Below are positions 26,667-34,693 of a DNA stretch of 54,349 bases, piece by piece. Location of the stretch: positions 1 through 54,349 of the forward strand of contig NZ_VOSS01000052.1 in assembly GCF_007997035.1 (NCBI RefSeq), given 5' to 3'. The notes under the pieces were generated by a model. It was not told the origin of the DNA, did not search any database, and was given only the letters and a program-made list of their open reading frames with translations. Source of the stretch: Ralstonia sp. TCR112 (GTDB lineage Bacteria; Pseudomonadota; Gammaproteobacteria; Burkholderiales; Burkholderiaceae). A program made the position numbers and the translations under genes. Numbering within the stretch: the stretch's first letter is position 1; each line of letters opens with the position of its first letter.

Positions 26667-27913
26667 TGTGAAGGCGCAGCTTCGGTAGGACGCTTCGCAT
26701 GGCCGATGCGCTGCGCATGATAGATGCCGGTGTGGCCTGAGAAGAGATAGCTGACCACGCAGGCAATGCCGGCAAACGTGCCGACTTCGGGGCCGAAGAG
26801 TTCCATCGCCATCAAGGTCGACGCAATGGGCGTATTGGCTGCGCCCGCAAACACGGCAACAAACCCGAGGCCCGCCAGCAGCGGGAACGGCAGCGGCAAC
26901 ACGTAACCCAACGCATTGCCCAATGTGGCGCCGATGTAGAACAGCGGCGTGACCTCGCCGCCCTTGAAACCGGACGCCAGCGTCACGATGGTGAAAGCCG
27001 CCTTGCCGGCAAAGTCGTACGCCGGCAGCGGAGTGTGGAACGCATCCACGATGACGGGAATGCCAAGACCGAGGTATTTGTCCGTCCCGAGCGCCATGGC
27101 GGCGGCCACGACGACGCTGCCGCCCAACACCGGACGCAGCGGCCCGAAGGCGATGTGATGCTTGAACACGCGGCTGAGCCGGTGCGTGAGCGCCGCGAAC
27201 GTCATGCCCGCCAAGCCGAAGACGATGCCCGCCACCACGACCAGGGCGATTGCGATGGGCGTGAGATGCGGCACAAACGGAATCGCATATGGCGTGTGGT
27301 GCACGCCCAGCAACGGCGGCACGAGGTCACCCACGATGGCCGCGATGAAGCACGGCAGGATCGCGTCATAGCGCAGACGGCCGATCGCGAGCACCTCCAG
27401 CCCGAACACGGCGCCGGCCAGCGGCGTGCCGAACACCGACGCGAAACCCGCACTGATGCCCGCCATCAGCAAGATGCGCCGGTCCGCCGGGGCCAGCGAG
27501 AACAACCGCGTCAGGTAGTCCGCAAAGCTGCCGCCCATCTGGACGGCCGTGCCTTCACGCCCCGCCGACCCACCAAAAATATGCGTGACAACCGTGCCCA
27601 GGAGGATCAGCGGCGCCATGCGTTTGGGCACGACGCGCTTCGGGTCGTGAATCTCGTCGATCAGCAGGTTGTTGCCCCCTTCCACCGAGCGCCCGGTGTA
27701 GTGATAGAGCAACCCGACGGCAAGCCCCGCCACGGGCAGGAACCACAGCAGCCAAGGATGGGCGGTGCGCGTGTCGGTGGCCCAGTCCAGCGCCAGCAGC
27801 AATACCGCGGAGCCCAAGCCCGCCAGCATGCCGACAAGCGCGCCCAATGAGAGCCAGCGCAGCAGATACCCGAACATGAGCAGCGGCTCGGAGCGTGTAA
27901 CCATTTTCTTCAT
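26654..27913 (-). CDS. eriC: CLC-F type fluoride/proton antiporter
   Basis: A 419-residue CLC membrane protein. The usual GSGIP chloride-site motif is replaced by GNNLLIDEIHDP, and GREGTAVQMGG stands where chloride CLCs have GREGP; GFKGGEVTPLFYIGATLGNA follows. I recall this combination as diagnostic of the CLC-F subgroup, which exports fluoride in exchange for protons. A fluoride riboswitch lies in its leader, which makes the assignment strong. The start is uncertain: ATG at 27913, ATG at 27904 or TTG at 27937; 27913 is chosen because the TTG sits too close to the only AGG upstream of it. It overlaps the iclR 3' end tail-to-tail. Confidence 0.92.
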   Translation of the reverse strand: MKKMVTRSEPLLMFGYLLRWLSLGALVGMLAGLGSAVLLLALDWATDTRTAHPWLLWFLPVAGLAVGLLYHYTGRSVEGGNNLLIDEIHDPKRVVPKRMAPLILLGTVVTHIFGGSAGREGTAVQMGGSFADYLTRLFSLAPADRRILLMAGISAGFASVFGTPLAGAVFGLEVLAIGRLRYDAILPCFIAAIVGDLVPPLLGVHHTPYAIPFVPHLTPIAIALVVVAGIVFGLAGMTFAALTHRLSRVFKHHIAFGPLRPVLGGSVVVAAAMALGTDKYLGLGIPVIVDAFHTPLPAYDFAGKAAFTIVTLASGFKGGEVTPLFYIGATLGNALGYVLPLPFPLLAGLGFVAVFAGAANTPIASTLMAMELFGPEVGTFAGIACVVSYLFSGHTGIYHAQRIGHAKRPTEAAPSHQTP

Positions 27914-27968
27914 GATGACCAGATTCGAAGAACTCAAACCTGAGCGACAGAACGTCGTTTGGGCGTGT

Positions 27969-28002
27969 GCCTACAACTTCCTTCGTCCAGGAACTTGTAG
28001 GC
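27969..28002 (-). promoter_or_regulatory. Expression-platform hairpin overlapping the riboswitch 3' end
   Basis: On the minus strand GCCTACAA (28002-27995) pairs perfectly with TTGTAGGC (27976-27969). After one G-G mismatch, TTCCT pairs with AGGAA inside the stem. The 5' arm reuses the GCC of the aptamer pseudoknot and the conserved CTAC next to it, so aptamer and hairpin are mutually exclusive. No T-tract follows, so this is not a classical intrinsic terminator; the mechanism (Rho, pausing or translation) is open. Confidence 0.75.
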
Positions 28003-28065
28003 ATCATCAGCCGGACGCGTCATCCGCAGCCCGGCGGTTAAGGGAGGCATGCCATCTCCACAAGG
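27994..28065 (-). promoter_or_regulatory. Fluoride riboswitch (crcB motif)
   Basis: Read on the minus strand, all core elements of the fluoride aptamer are present: stem GGAG/CTCC closing the loop ATGGCATGC, the linker TTAACC, stem GCCGG/CCGGC, then TGATGATGCCTAC. The loop GGCAT can pair with ATGCC to make the pseudoknot, and CTTGT/ACAAG can close the outside. It closely resembles the eriC riboswitch of Pseudomonas syringae as I recall it. It sits 80-150 bases upstream of the CLC-F gene, exactly where a leader riboswitch should be. Fluoride binding is expected to turn on clcF. Confidence 0.95.
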
Positions 28066-28337
28066 TTGCGCATTGTGCCTGAAGGCCGTCGTGGTCACAA
28101 CCGGGCACAATCGCGCACCACCCGGAAAAACGCCCGCCCTGCCATCACACCGGACGGTCTTTTCGGGCTCCGGCGTGCCGCATCATTCCGGTGGCTGGCT
28201 CCCGCTGCCAAGCGGTGCGTTGTCCAATGACATTCACCAGTGTGCGCAATTCACCGTGGATTGTTCAATACGGCTCGATCCGGCATGCTGCATGGATTCA
28301 GCAGCCGTCCACCAGAGACCCCGCGCAGGAGACACGC

Positions 28338-29831
28338 ATGACCGCCCACCTGATCTTCGACGATCGCCCGACCGATGCCGATACGCTGCTCGCCCGCGGC
28401 GCCGCCCTTGCCGGCGGTCTGCGCCGCATGGGCGTGCAGGAGGGCGACGTGATCGGCGTGTTGCTGCGCAATGCGCCCGCCTACATCGATGTGATGCACG
28501 CCTGCCGCATCGCGGGGTGCTACTTCTGCCCGATCAACTGGCACTTCACGCCGGCCGAGGTGGAATTTCTCGTGCGCGATTCGGGCGCCAAGGTATTGAT
28601 CGGCCATCGCGATCTCGTCGACGCGGCCGAACCGCTGCTGCCCGCTCATGTGCAGCTGCTGCGCGTGGACGCCGAAGGCACCGACCGTGCCGACGGCTAT
28701 GCCAACTGGCTGGCGCTGCAGACGCCATACGACGGGCCGCTGGTATCGCCGCGCGGGCACATGGCCTATACCTCAGGCACCACGGGCCGGCCCAAGGGCG
28801 TGGTGCGCCAGGCCGTGCCGCTCGACCAGCTCGACGCGCATCTGCAGAAGGCGCGCGCCGTGGTGGCGGCCACGTTCGGTATCGTGCCGGGCTGCCGCGC
28901 GCTGGTGCCGGCGCCGCTCTATCACAGCGCGCCGAGTCTCTTCGCACAGCAGGCCGCGCAGATGGCAGAGCTGCTGGTGGTGAACGCGCGCTTTGATGCG
29001 CTGCGCGTGCTCGAGCAGATCGAGCGCTACCGCATCGACACCGTCTACCTCGTGCCGATCATGTATGTGCGCCTGCTCAAGTTGACGGACGAAGAACGCA
29101 GCCGCTACGACCTGTCTTCGCTGCGCTTCGTGGCGTCCACCGGCGCACCCTGCGCGCCCGAGATCAAGCGCAGGATGATCGACTGGCTTGGCCCCGTCAT
29201 CTATGAAACGTATGCGTCGAGCGAGACCGGCATGATCACGGTGATGGACCCGCGCGACGCAGCCGCCCGCCCAGGGAGCGCCGGCCGCCCGGTGTGCGAC
29301 GCGCGCGTGCGCATCCTGCGTGAAGACGGCACGCCGTGCGACACGGGCGAGATCGGTCTGATCTACAGCCACCAGCCCGCCTACCCCGATTTCACCTATC
29401 GCGGCAATGACGAGGCACGCCGCAAGGCCGAGCGCGATGGCCTCGTCACGCTCGGCGACATGGGCTACCTCGATGCGGACGGCTACTTGTACGTATGCGA
29501 CCGCGCATCAGACATGGTCATCTCGGGCGGCGTGAACATCTACCCGGCCGAGATCGAACATGCGCTGCTGCGCCACCCCGATGTGGTCGACTGCGCCGTC
29601 TTTGGCGTACCCGACGACGAATACGGCGAGCGCCTCGTCGCGGTGGTACAGACCGAACGCGCAGACCTGCAGCCCGAGCCCGTGATCGAGTGGCTGCGCG
29701 GCCAGATAGCCGGCTTCAAGATCCCGCGCCACATCGAATTCACCACAGCACTGCCGCGCGACGACAACGGCAAGATCGCCAAGCGCCGGCTGCGCGACGC
29801 GTGGTGGGGCGACCGGCAGCGGCGCGTTTAA
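28338..29831 (+). CDS. AMP-dependent acyl-CoA synthetase (ANL superfamily)
   Basis: A 497-residue cytosolic ligase that adenylates a carboxylic acid and transfers it to CoA. The P-loop-like motif MAYTSGTTGRPKG, the A5 segment YETYASSETG, and the C-terminal hinge and catalytic lysine region (YLYVCDRASDMVISGGVNIY, LPRDDNGKIAKRRL with the conserved Lys) are all present. ATG at 28338 follows AGGAGACACGC; the in-frame extension to 28191 is rejected. It is monocistronic as far as I can see: divergent from clcF and convergent with the PLD gene. Chain specificity cannot be read; long- or aryl-acid ligases of the FadD3/fatty-acyl group are the nearest match. Confidence 0.91.
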   Translation: MTAHLIFDDRPTDADTLLARGAALAGGLRRMGVQEGDVIGVLLRNAPAYIDVMHACRIAGCYFCPINWHFTPAEVEFLVRDSGAKVLIGHRDLVDAAEPLLPAHVQLLRVDAEGTDRADGYANWLALQTPYDGPLVSPRGHMAYTSGTTGRPKGVVRQAVPLDQLDAHLQKARAVVAATFGIVPGCRALVPAPLYHSAPSLFAQQAAQMAELLVVNARFDALRVLEQIERYRIDTVYLVPIMYVRLLKLTDEERSRYDLSSLRFVASTGAPCAPEIKRRMIDWLGPVIYETYASSETGMITVMDPRDAAARPGSAGRPVCDARVRILREDGTPCDTGEIGLIYSHQPAYPDFTYRGNDEARRKAERDGLVTLGDMGYLDADGYLYVCDRASDMVISGGVNIYPAEIEHALLRHPDVVDCAVFGVPDDEYGERLVAVVQTERADLQPEPVIEWLRGQIAGFKIPRHIEFTTALPRDDNGKIAKRRLRDAWWGDRQRRV

Positions 29832-29858
29832 GGCTGCACGCACCGCCGCCGGCATCGG

Positions 29859-31628
29859 TCACGCGACCACCGCCTCCTGCGCTGTGCCCGACTTGGCGAA
29901 CAGCGTGCGCTCCGTGAACTTGATGTTTTGCGGATCGTAGTACGGGTCGGCCCACGCGCCGGTCGGCTTGAGCACCAGCGGCTTGTCAGCCGTGGCCTTC
30001 GATTCCCCCGCGCGGAAGCGGTAGTGGTCGAACAGGCGGATGGCCTCGATCGCATAGGCCGTGACGATGACCGGATCGTAGATGGCGATCAGGCTGTCGC
30101 CGTTCTGCTCTTCCCCGCCCTTTGACAGGTTGGACGAGCCGCAGAACACGACCGGCTCATCGCCATTGAAATCGCACACGACAAACTTGTGGTGGATGTG
30201 CTGGCCGGTGCCGGCATCCACTTCCTGCTTGAACGGCGCAGGCGCTTCGTCCTTCAAATACGCGAACGACACGGTTTGCGACGGTACATCGCGGCCCGGC
30301 GCAAAGGCGTCGACACCACCCTGCTTGTCGATCACGCCCAGCGAGAGCAGCCCAGCCTTGTGCGGCACCACCTGTTCGAGCGTGGTCAGCATCTCGCCGC
30401 CGCCATCGGTGGCCATCACCGCAAACAGCACGGACGACAGCGCGCCCTTCACGCGGTCAGCCGCCTCCGTCAGCAACGCATCGGTCTGATGCGGCGAGAA
30501 GCCGAAGCGCGCACGCGGCGTGCTGCCTTGCGGCACCGCCTGCCAGCTGGCGGCCAGCGCATCGGCACGGAACGCTGCGGCCACCTTGCGGCTGCCGGCA
30601 GCGTTTTCGCCGTATTGGCCGATCCATCCCCACAGACGCTCGAACACCTGCGCATACAACTGCGCAACGTCTTGCTCGAATACGAGCACGCTGTTGGCCT
30701 GCACGTACAAGCCGCGCAGCGAGAAGTTCGCCGAACCGGCCAGCACGCGCACCGGCTTGCCAGCCGCGTCACGCAGCAAGATGGCCTTGTGGTGCTGGAA
30801 CCGCGCCAGGTGGGTGCGGCGGACATCCGCGCCGGCTTGCCGGAAGTAGTCAGTCGCCTGCGTCTCAAACGCGTTGTCGGTGCCGTGGCCGGTCGGGCTG
30901 GCGCCGGTGCCGACGTAGTTGTCCTGAATCACGCGGACCTTGCGACCGTTTTGCGCAAGCCACGCAATCGCACGGATGATGTCGGGCTCGTCCAGGTCAT
31001 AGGCCAGCACGTCGATGCCGTAACCGTCGGACGCGTGGCACTGATTCAGCAGATCGATGATGAGACGGCGGCCCGTGGCGCCCAGGTAGGCGTACTTGTT
31101 CTGATACGGCTGCGTGTCATACAGCAGCGGCGACTTTGTCTGCGCGCGCTTGTCCGGCGCCAAGGCCGTGTTGCCGCCGTAGTGATCGATGAACGCCTGC
31201 GACGACACATAGCCGCGCACCATGCCCACGGTGGCCCAATCGCTCATCGGCTGCTGCAGCGTGGCGGTGACGGTGCGCGTGGCGCGCGTCTCCAGTTGCA
31301 CAGGGTTCGTCGACACAAAGTAGCGCGCGTGCACCGTGTAAGTCAGGTGCGCGGCGGCATGCGGCGGAAAGTGGACCCAGTGGAACGACTGAAACGGCGC
31401 GTCGATGGAATCGGCATAGTGGCCGGCCTTCAGCGGCGCATCTGCATGGATGGGCGTGTCGAAGGTGAGCCGGTTGGGCACCCAGTAAGGCGCCCCGCCC
31501 TGCGGCGTGCACTGGATGGCAAAACCGGCCAGATCGGCGCGATCGGCATCGGCCACATCAAAGGCGAACAGCACGGCGCTGTCACCCTGATACACCTTCA
31601 CCTGAAATGAATCGACGGATGTCGCCAT
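29859..31628 (-). CDS. Phospholipase D-like protein with two HKD motifs
   Basis: A 589-residue protein with no signal peptide or membrane segment, so probably cytosolic. About 150 N-terminal residues form a beta-rich domain I do not recognise. Two HKD half-sites follow: HHKAILLRD from His279, with Asp one residue later than canonical, then GSANFS; and HHKFVVCD from His479 (HxK-x4-D, canonical), then GSSNLSKGG. The paired half-sites make one PLD active site, which could cleave phospholipids, nucleic acid or another phosphodiester. It has its own upstream gap and faces the acyl-CoA ligase gene tail-to-tail. No secretion-system or toxin-immunity partner is adjacent. Confidence 0.85.
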   Translation of the reverse strand: MATSVDSFQVKVYQGDSAVLFAFDVADADRADLAGFAIQCTPQGGAPYWVPNRLTFDTPIHADAPLKAGHYADSIDAPFQSFHWVHFPPHAAAHLTYTVHARYFVSTNPVQLETRATRTVTATLQQPMSDWATVGMVRGYVSSQAFIDHYGGNTALAPDKRAQTKSPLLYDTQPYQNKYAYLGATGRRLIIDLLNQCHASDGYGIDVLAYDLDEPDIIRAIAWLAQNGRKVRVIQDNYVGTGASPTGHGTDNAFETQATDYFRQAGADVRRTHLARFQHHKAILLRDAAGKPVRVLAGSANFSLRGLYVQANSVLVFEQDVAQLYAQVFERLWGWIGQYGENAAGSRKVAAAFRADALAASWQAVPQGSTPRARFGFSPHQTDALLTEAADRVKGALSSVLFAVMATDGGGEMLTTLEQVVPHKAGLLSLGVIDKQGGVDAFAPGRDVPSQTVSFAYLKDEAPAPFKQEVDAGTGQHIHHKFVVCDFNGDEPVVFCGSSNLSKGGEEQNGDSLIAIYDPVIVTAYAIEAIRLFDHYRFRAGESKATADKPLVLKPTGAWADPYYDPQNIKFTERTLFAKSGTAQEAVVA

Positions 31629-31835
31629 GGGAGCCTCCTGGGGAGTGGCAAAGCATCCGTCCAGTTAGCACCGCGATTGTGACAACCGTCTGACGCCGGG
31701 CACCGAAGCCGAGCTGCCATGCGGGTTGGCAGGCGGAGAATTCAACCAGGCTTCAATCCCATCTGCGTACGCGCCTGCAACTGAATGCGCCGCCTCCAGC
31801 GCAGCGCGTGTCGCCCATGCGCCGCTCCCCCCGAC

Positions 31836-32987
31836 TCAACCAAGCCCCGCCAACGGGTGCGCCTCCGCCCGCCAGGGCGACGTCAGAAAATGCCGCACTC
31901 GCTCGGGCCGCACCTGCGGCAGCGTGGCCGGCGCCCAGCCGGGCCGGTGATCCTTATCCACCAGATGCGCGCGCACGCCTTCGCAGAAATCGCCTTCCTG
32001 GATTCCGCGCGCAACGATGCCCAGTTCCATTTGGAAGCATTCCGCCAGCGACAACTGCCGGCCCCGCAGCAACGCTTCGCGCGTGACGTGCAGCATCGTC
32101 GGCGAATGCGTGGTCATGGCGTCAAGCGTCGCCTGCAGCCACTGGCGCGGCTCGCGTGCCGATTCGCGCTCAAGGCTCTCTCGCAACGTGGCCACAATGC
32201 GATCGACCGAAGAACGCCGATCGAAATAGCGCAGCACCCATGGCATCGCCTGCGCGAGCGGCGCGTGCGGAACGACGTTGCACGGCGGCTCGAACACGCG
32301 GCGCAGCGCTTGCATGAGGTCGCCATCGTGCGGCATGCGCTGCAGCCGGTCTTCGAACGAGGCAAGCCATTCGGCAGGCACGCACACATCGGCCAGGTGG
32401 CAATGCAGCGCATCGGCACCGGTCAGCGTCACGCCTGTCAGACCGACATACAGCTCAAGCTCGGGCGACATCACGCTCAAAAAGCGCGTGGCGCCCACGT
32501 CGGGCAGAAAACCGATGCGCGTTTCGGGCATCGCCATCTTCGTCCGCTCGGTCACGACACGCAGCCTTGCGGCTTGCCCAAGGCCCATGCCGCCGCCCAT
32601 GGTGATGCCATCCATCAGCGCAACGATGGGCTTCGGAAACTGGTGCAGCGCGTAGTCGAGCCGGTATTCGTCGACGAAGAATTGCAGCCAGCCGTCGTCG
32701 CCGTCCATGCGGCCCTGTTGGGCAAGCTGATAGAGCGCGCGGACATCACCGCCGGCGCAGAAGCCCTTCTGGCCCGCGCCGCGCAGCACCAGCGCGGCGA
32801 TGCCGTCGTCATGGCGGCATTGCTCCAGCAGCGTCGCCAGTTGGCGCACCATGCCGTGCGACAGCGCATTCAGCGCAGACGGCCGGTTCAAGGTGATGAC
32901 GGCCACGCGGTTCACCACGCGCATCAACACCTCGGGCTCGGCAGCGGCGGCCTCGGGCGGCGCCGCCTGCAGTTGGACGGCACTCAT
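31836..32987 (-). CDS. 3-hydroxyisobutyryl-CoA hydrolase
   Basis: A 383-residue crotonase-fold enzyme. GQKGFCAGGDVRALYQLAQQ is the signature that separates 3-hydroxyisobutyryl-CoA hydrolases from ordinary hydratases, and the length (about 380 instead of 260) agrees. MDGITMGGGMGLGQAARLRV supplies the oxyanion hole and GFLPDVGATRFLS the catalytic acid region. It releases free 3-hydroxyisobutyrate from the CoA thioester in valine breakdown, the substrate of MmsB encoded in the same operon. The start overlaps the preceding enoyl-CoA hydratase stop by 4 bases (ATGA). It is the last gene of the valine operon. Confidence 0.93.
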   Translation of the reverse strand: MSAVQLQAAPPEAAAAEPEVLMRVVNRVAVITLNRPSALNALSHGMVRQLATLLEQCRHDDGIAALVLRGAGQKGFCAGGDVRALYQLAQQGRMDGDDGWLQFFVDEYRLDYALHQFPKPIVALMDGITMGGGMGLGQAARLRVVTERTKMAMPETRIGFLPDVGATRFLSVMSPELELYVGLTGVTLTGADALHCHLADVCVPAEWLASFEDRLQRMPHDGDLMQALRRVFEPPCNVVPHAPLAQAMPWVLRYFDRRSSVDRIVATLRESLERESAREPRQWLQATLDAMTTHSPTMLHVTREALLRGRQLSLAECFQMELGIVARGIQEGDFCEGVRAHLVDKDHRPGWAPATLPQVRPERVRHFLTSPWRAEAHPLAGLG

Positions 32988-33781
32988 TGCAGCGTCTCCG
33001 ATTCGTGTGTGGAATGCCAGCGCGGCGCGCGCTTCTCAAGGAAGGCGTTCACGCCTTCGCGCTGGTCCGGGTGGTCGAACAGATCGACAAAGCGCTCGCG
33101 CTCCACGGCCAGCGCCGCGCTGCGCGGCACGCCATTGCGCGCCTGATGGATCAGCTGCTTGCTGAAGGTGACGGCCTGCGGGCTCAACGTCGTCACCCGC
33201 AGCGCCATGGCGATGGCGGCTTCGCGAGCAGCGCCCGTTTCCACCACCTCTTCCACCAGGCCGATGCGCAGGGCGGTCTGCGCGTCGACGCGCTCGCCAG
33301 TCAGGATCATGCGCTTGGCCCAGCCTTCACCCACGAGCCATGGCAACGTCTGCGTGCCGCAACCGCAGCACAGCAGGCCGACAGCCGTCTCCGGCACGGC
33401 CAGCTTGGCATGGGGCTCGGCGATGCGGATGTCGCATGCCAGCGCGCACTCCAGGCCACCGCCCATCGCAAAGCCGTTGATGGCAGCGATCACCACCGGG
33501 CGCGCATTCTGCAGCGCCTCGAACGCGGCACCGAAACGTGCAGCGGCCTCGCGCGCCACATCGCGATTGCCATCGGCAAAGGTGTTGAGGTCGGCGCCCG
33601 CGCTGAAGAACTTCGGCCCGTGGCCCGTGACGACGATGGCGCGTACGCGTGCATCGGCGTTCAATCGCTCGACAGTGCCTTGCAGCTGCAGCAGACCTTC
33701 CGGGGTGAACGCGTTGGCCGGCGGACGCTTGAGCGTCAGCACCGCAACGGTGCCCTCATGCAGCGTTTCCAGTTCGATCAT
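32984..33781 (-). CDS. Enoyl-CoA hydratase (methacrylyl-CoA hydratase of valine operon)
   Basis: A 265-residue crotonase. KFFSAGADLNTFADG and INGFAMGGGLECALACDIRI form the two oxyanion-hole loops, and the catalytic region around LPWLVGEGWAKRMILTGERV is typical. The two Glu expected for hydration occur around VPETAVGL. In context it should hydrate methacrylyl-CoA to 3-hydroxyisobutyryl-CoA. ATG at 33781 overlaps the mmsB stop by one base (TGATG), and the downstream hydrolase overlaps it by 4 bases, so the genes are translationally coupled. A run of Cys (LLCCGCGTQ) is unusual for the family. Confidence 0.92.
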   Translation of the reverse strand: MIELETLHEGTVAVLTLKRPPANAFTPEGLLQLQGTVERLNADARVRAIVVTGHGPKFFSAGADLNTFADGNRDVAREAAARFGAAFEALQNARPVVIAAINGFAMGGGLECALACDIRIAEPHAKLAVPETAVGLLCCGCGTQTLPWLVGEGWAKRMILTGERVDAQTALRIGLVEEVVETGAAREAAIAMALRVTTLSPQAVTFSKQLIHQARNGVPRSAALAVERERFVDLFDHPDQREGVNAFLEKRAPRWHSTHESETLQ

Positions 33782-34674
33782 CACGCCGCTCCGTCTTTCC
33801 GATACAGCTTGATGACGGCGGAGAAATCCAGCTTGCCATCGCCCTTGCTGCTCACGGTTTGATAGAGCTGCTGCGCCAACGCGCCCAGGTAGACCGGCTG
33901 ACGGACGGACTTTGCCGCATCGCCTGCCAGGCCCAGATCCTTGAGCATCAGGTCGGTACCGAATCCGCCCGTATAGCCGCGCGACGACGGCGCGGTCTCG
34001 ATCACGCCCGGGAACGGGTTGTAGGTATCCGAACTCCAGCACCGGCCCGTCGACGTGTTGATGATGCCGCCCAGCACCTTCGGGTCGATGCCCAGCGCTT
34101 CGCCCAGCGACATGGCTTCGGCCACGCCGGCCATGGTGATGCCGAGCACGAGGTTGTTGCAGATCTTCGCGCCCTGGCCCGCGCCGGTGTCGCCGCAATG
34201 CACGAGGTTCTTGCCCATGGCGGACAGCACCGGACGCACCTGCTCGAACGCCTGTGCGGTGCCGCCCACCATGAACGTCAGCGTGCCGGCCGCCGCGCCG
34301 CCCGTGCCGCCCGAGACCGGCGCATCGACAAAGGTGTTGCCGTGCTCGGCCGCCAGCGCGGCAAACGCCTTCACGCTGGCCGGGTCGATGGTGCTCGAAT
34401 CGATGATGGGCACGCCCTTGGCAATGCCCGCCAGCACGCCGTCTTCCGCCGTCAGCACGTGGCGTACATGCGCGGCGGCGGGCAGCATGGTGATCACGGT
34501 TTCCGCGCCTGTCGCAGCGTCTTTGGGAGACGCGGCGGCCATGGCACCGGCTTCCACCAGCGCGCCCACGGCCTGCGTATTCAGATCAAAGACGGTCAGC
34601 GCGTGGCCCGCCTTGAGCAGGTTGCGCGCCATCGGGGCGCCCATGTTGCCCAGGCCGATGAATGCGATTTTCAT
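33781..34674 (-). CDS. mmsB: 3-hydroxyisobutyrate dehydrogenase
   Basis: A 297-residue NAD-dependent beta-hydroxyacid dehydrogenase. It has the N-terminal dinucleotide fold FIGLGNMGAPMARNLLKAGH, substrate-binding motif DAPVSGGTGGAAAGTLTFMV and catalytic-lysine segment GAGQGAKICNN. These match 3-hydroxyisobutyrate dehydrogenase better than tartronate-semialdehyde reductase or 6-phosphogluconate enzymes. It oxidises 3-hydroxyisobutyrate to methylmalonate semialdehyde, the substrate of MmsA encoded 19 bases upstream. GGGAG precedes the start. Confidence 0.95.
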   Translation of the reverse strand: MKIAFIGLGNMGAPMARNLLKAGHALTVFDLNTQAVGALVEAGAMAAASPKDAATGAETVITMLPAAAHVRHVLTAEDGVLAGIAKGVPIIDSSTIDPASVKAFAALAAEHGNTFVDAPVSGGTGGAAAGTLTFMVGGTAQAFEQVRPVLSAMGKNLVHCGDTGAGQGAKICNNLVLGITMAGVAEAMSLGEALGIDPKVLGGIINTSTGRCWSSDTYNPFPGVIETAPSSRGYTGGFGTDLMLKDLGLAGDAAKSVRQPVYLGALAQQLYQTVSSKGDGKLDFSAVIKLYRKDGAA

Positions 34675-34693
34675 GACAACGCTCCCGGTGCGA

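Larger units (their letters stand above)
27914..28337. other. Intergenic region between clcF and the acyl-CoA ligase gene
   Basis: A 424-base gene-free stretch between divergent genes. The half next to clcF (to about 28065) is its 5' leader with the fluoride riboswitch and expression-platform hairpin listed separately. From about 28066 to 28337 I see only putative promoter space for both directions, and the AGGAGAC ribosome-binding site of the acyl-CoA ligase at about 28327-28333. No further conserved element was recognised. Confidence 0.6.
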
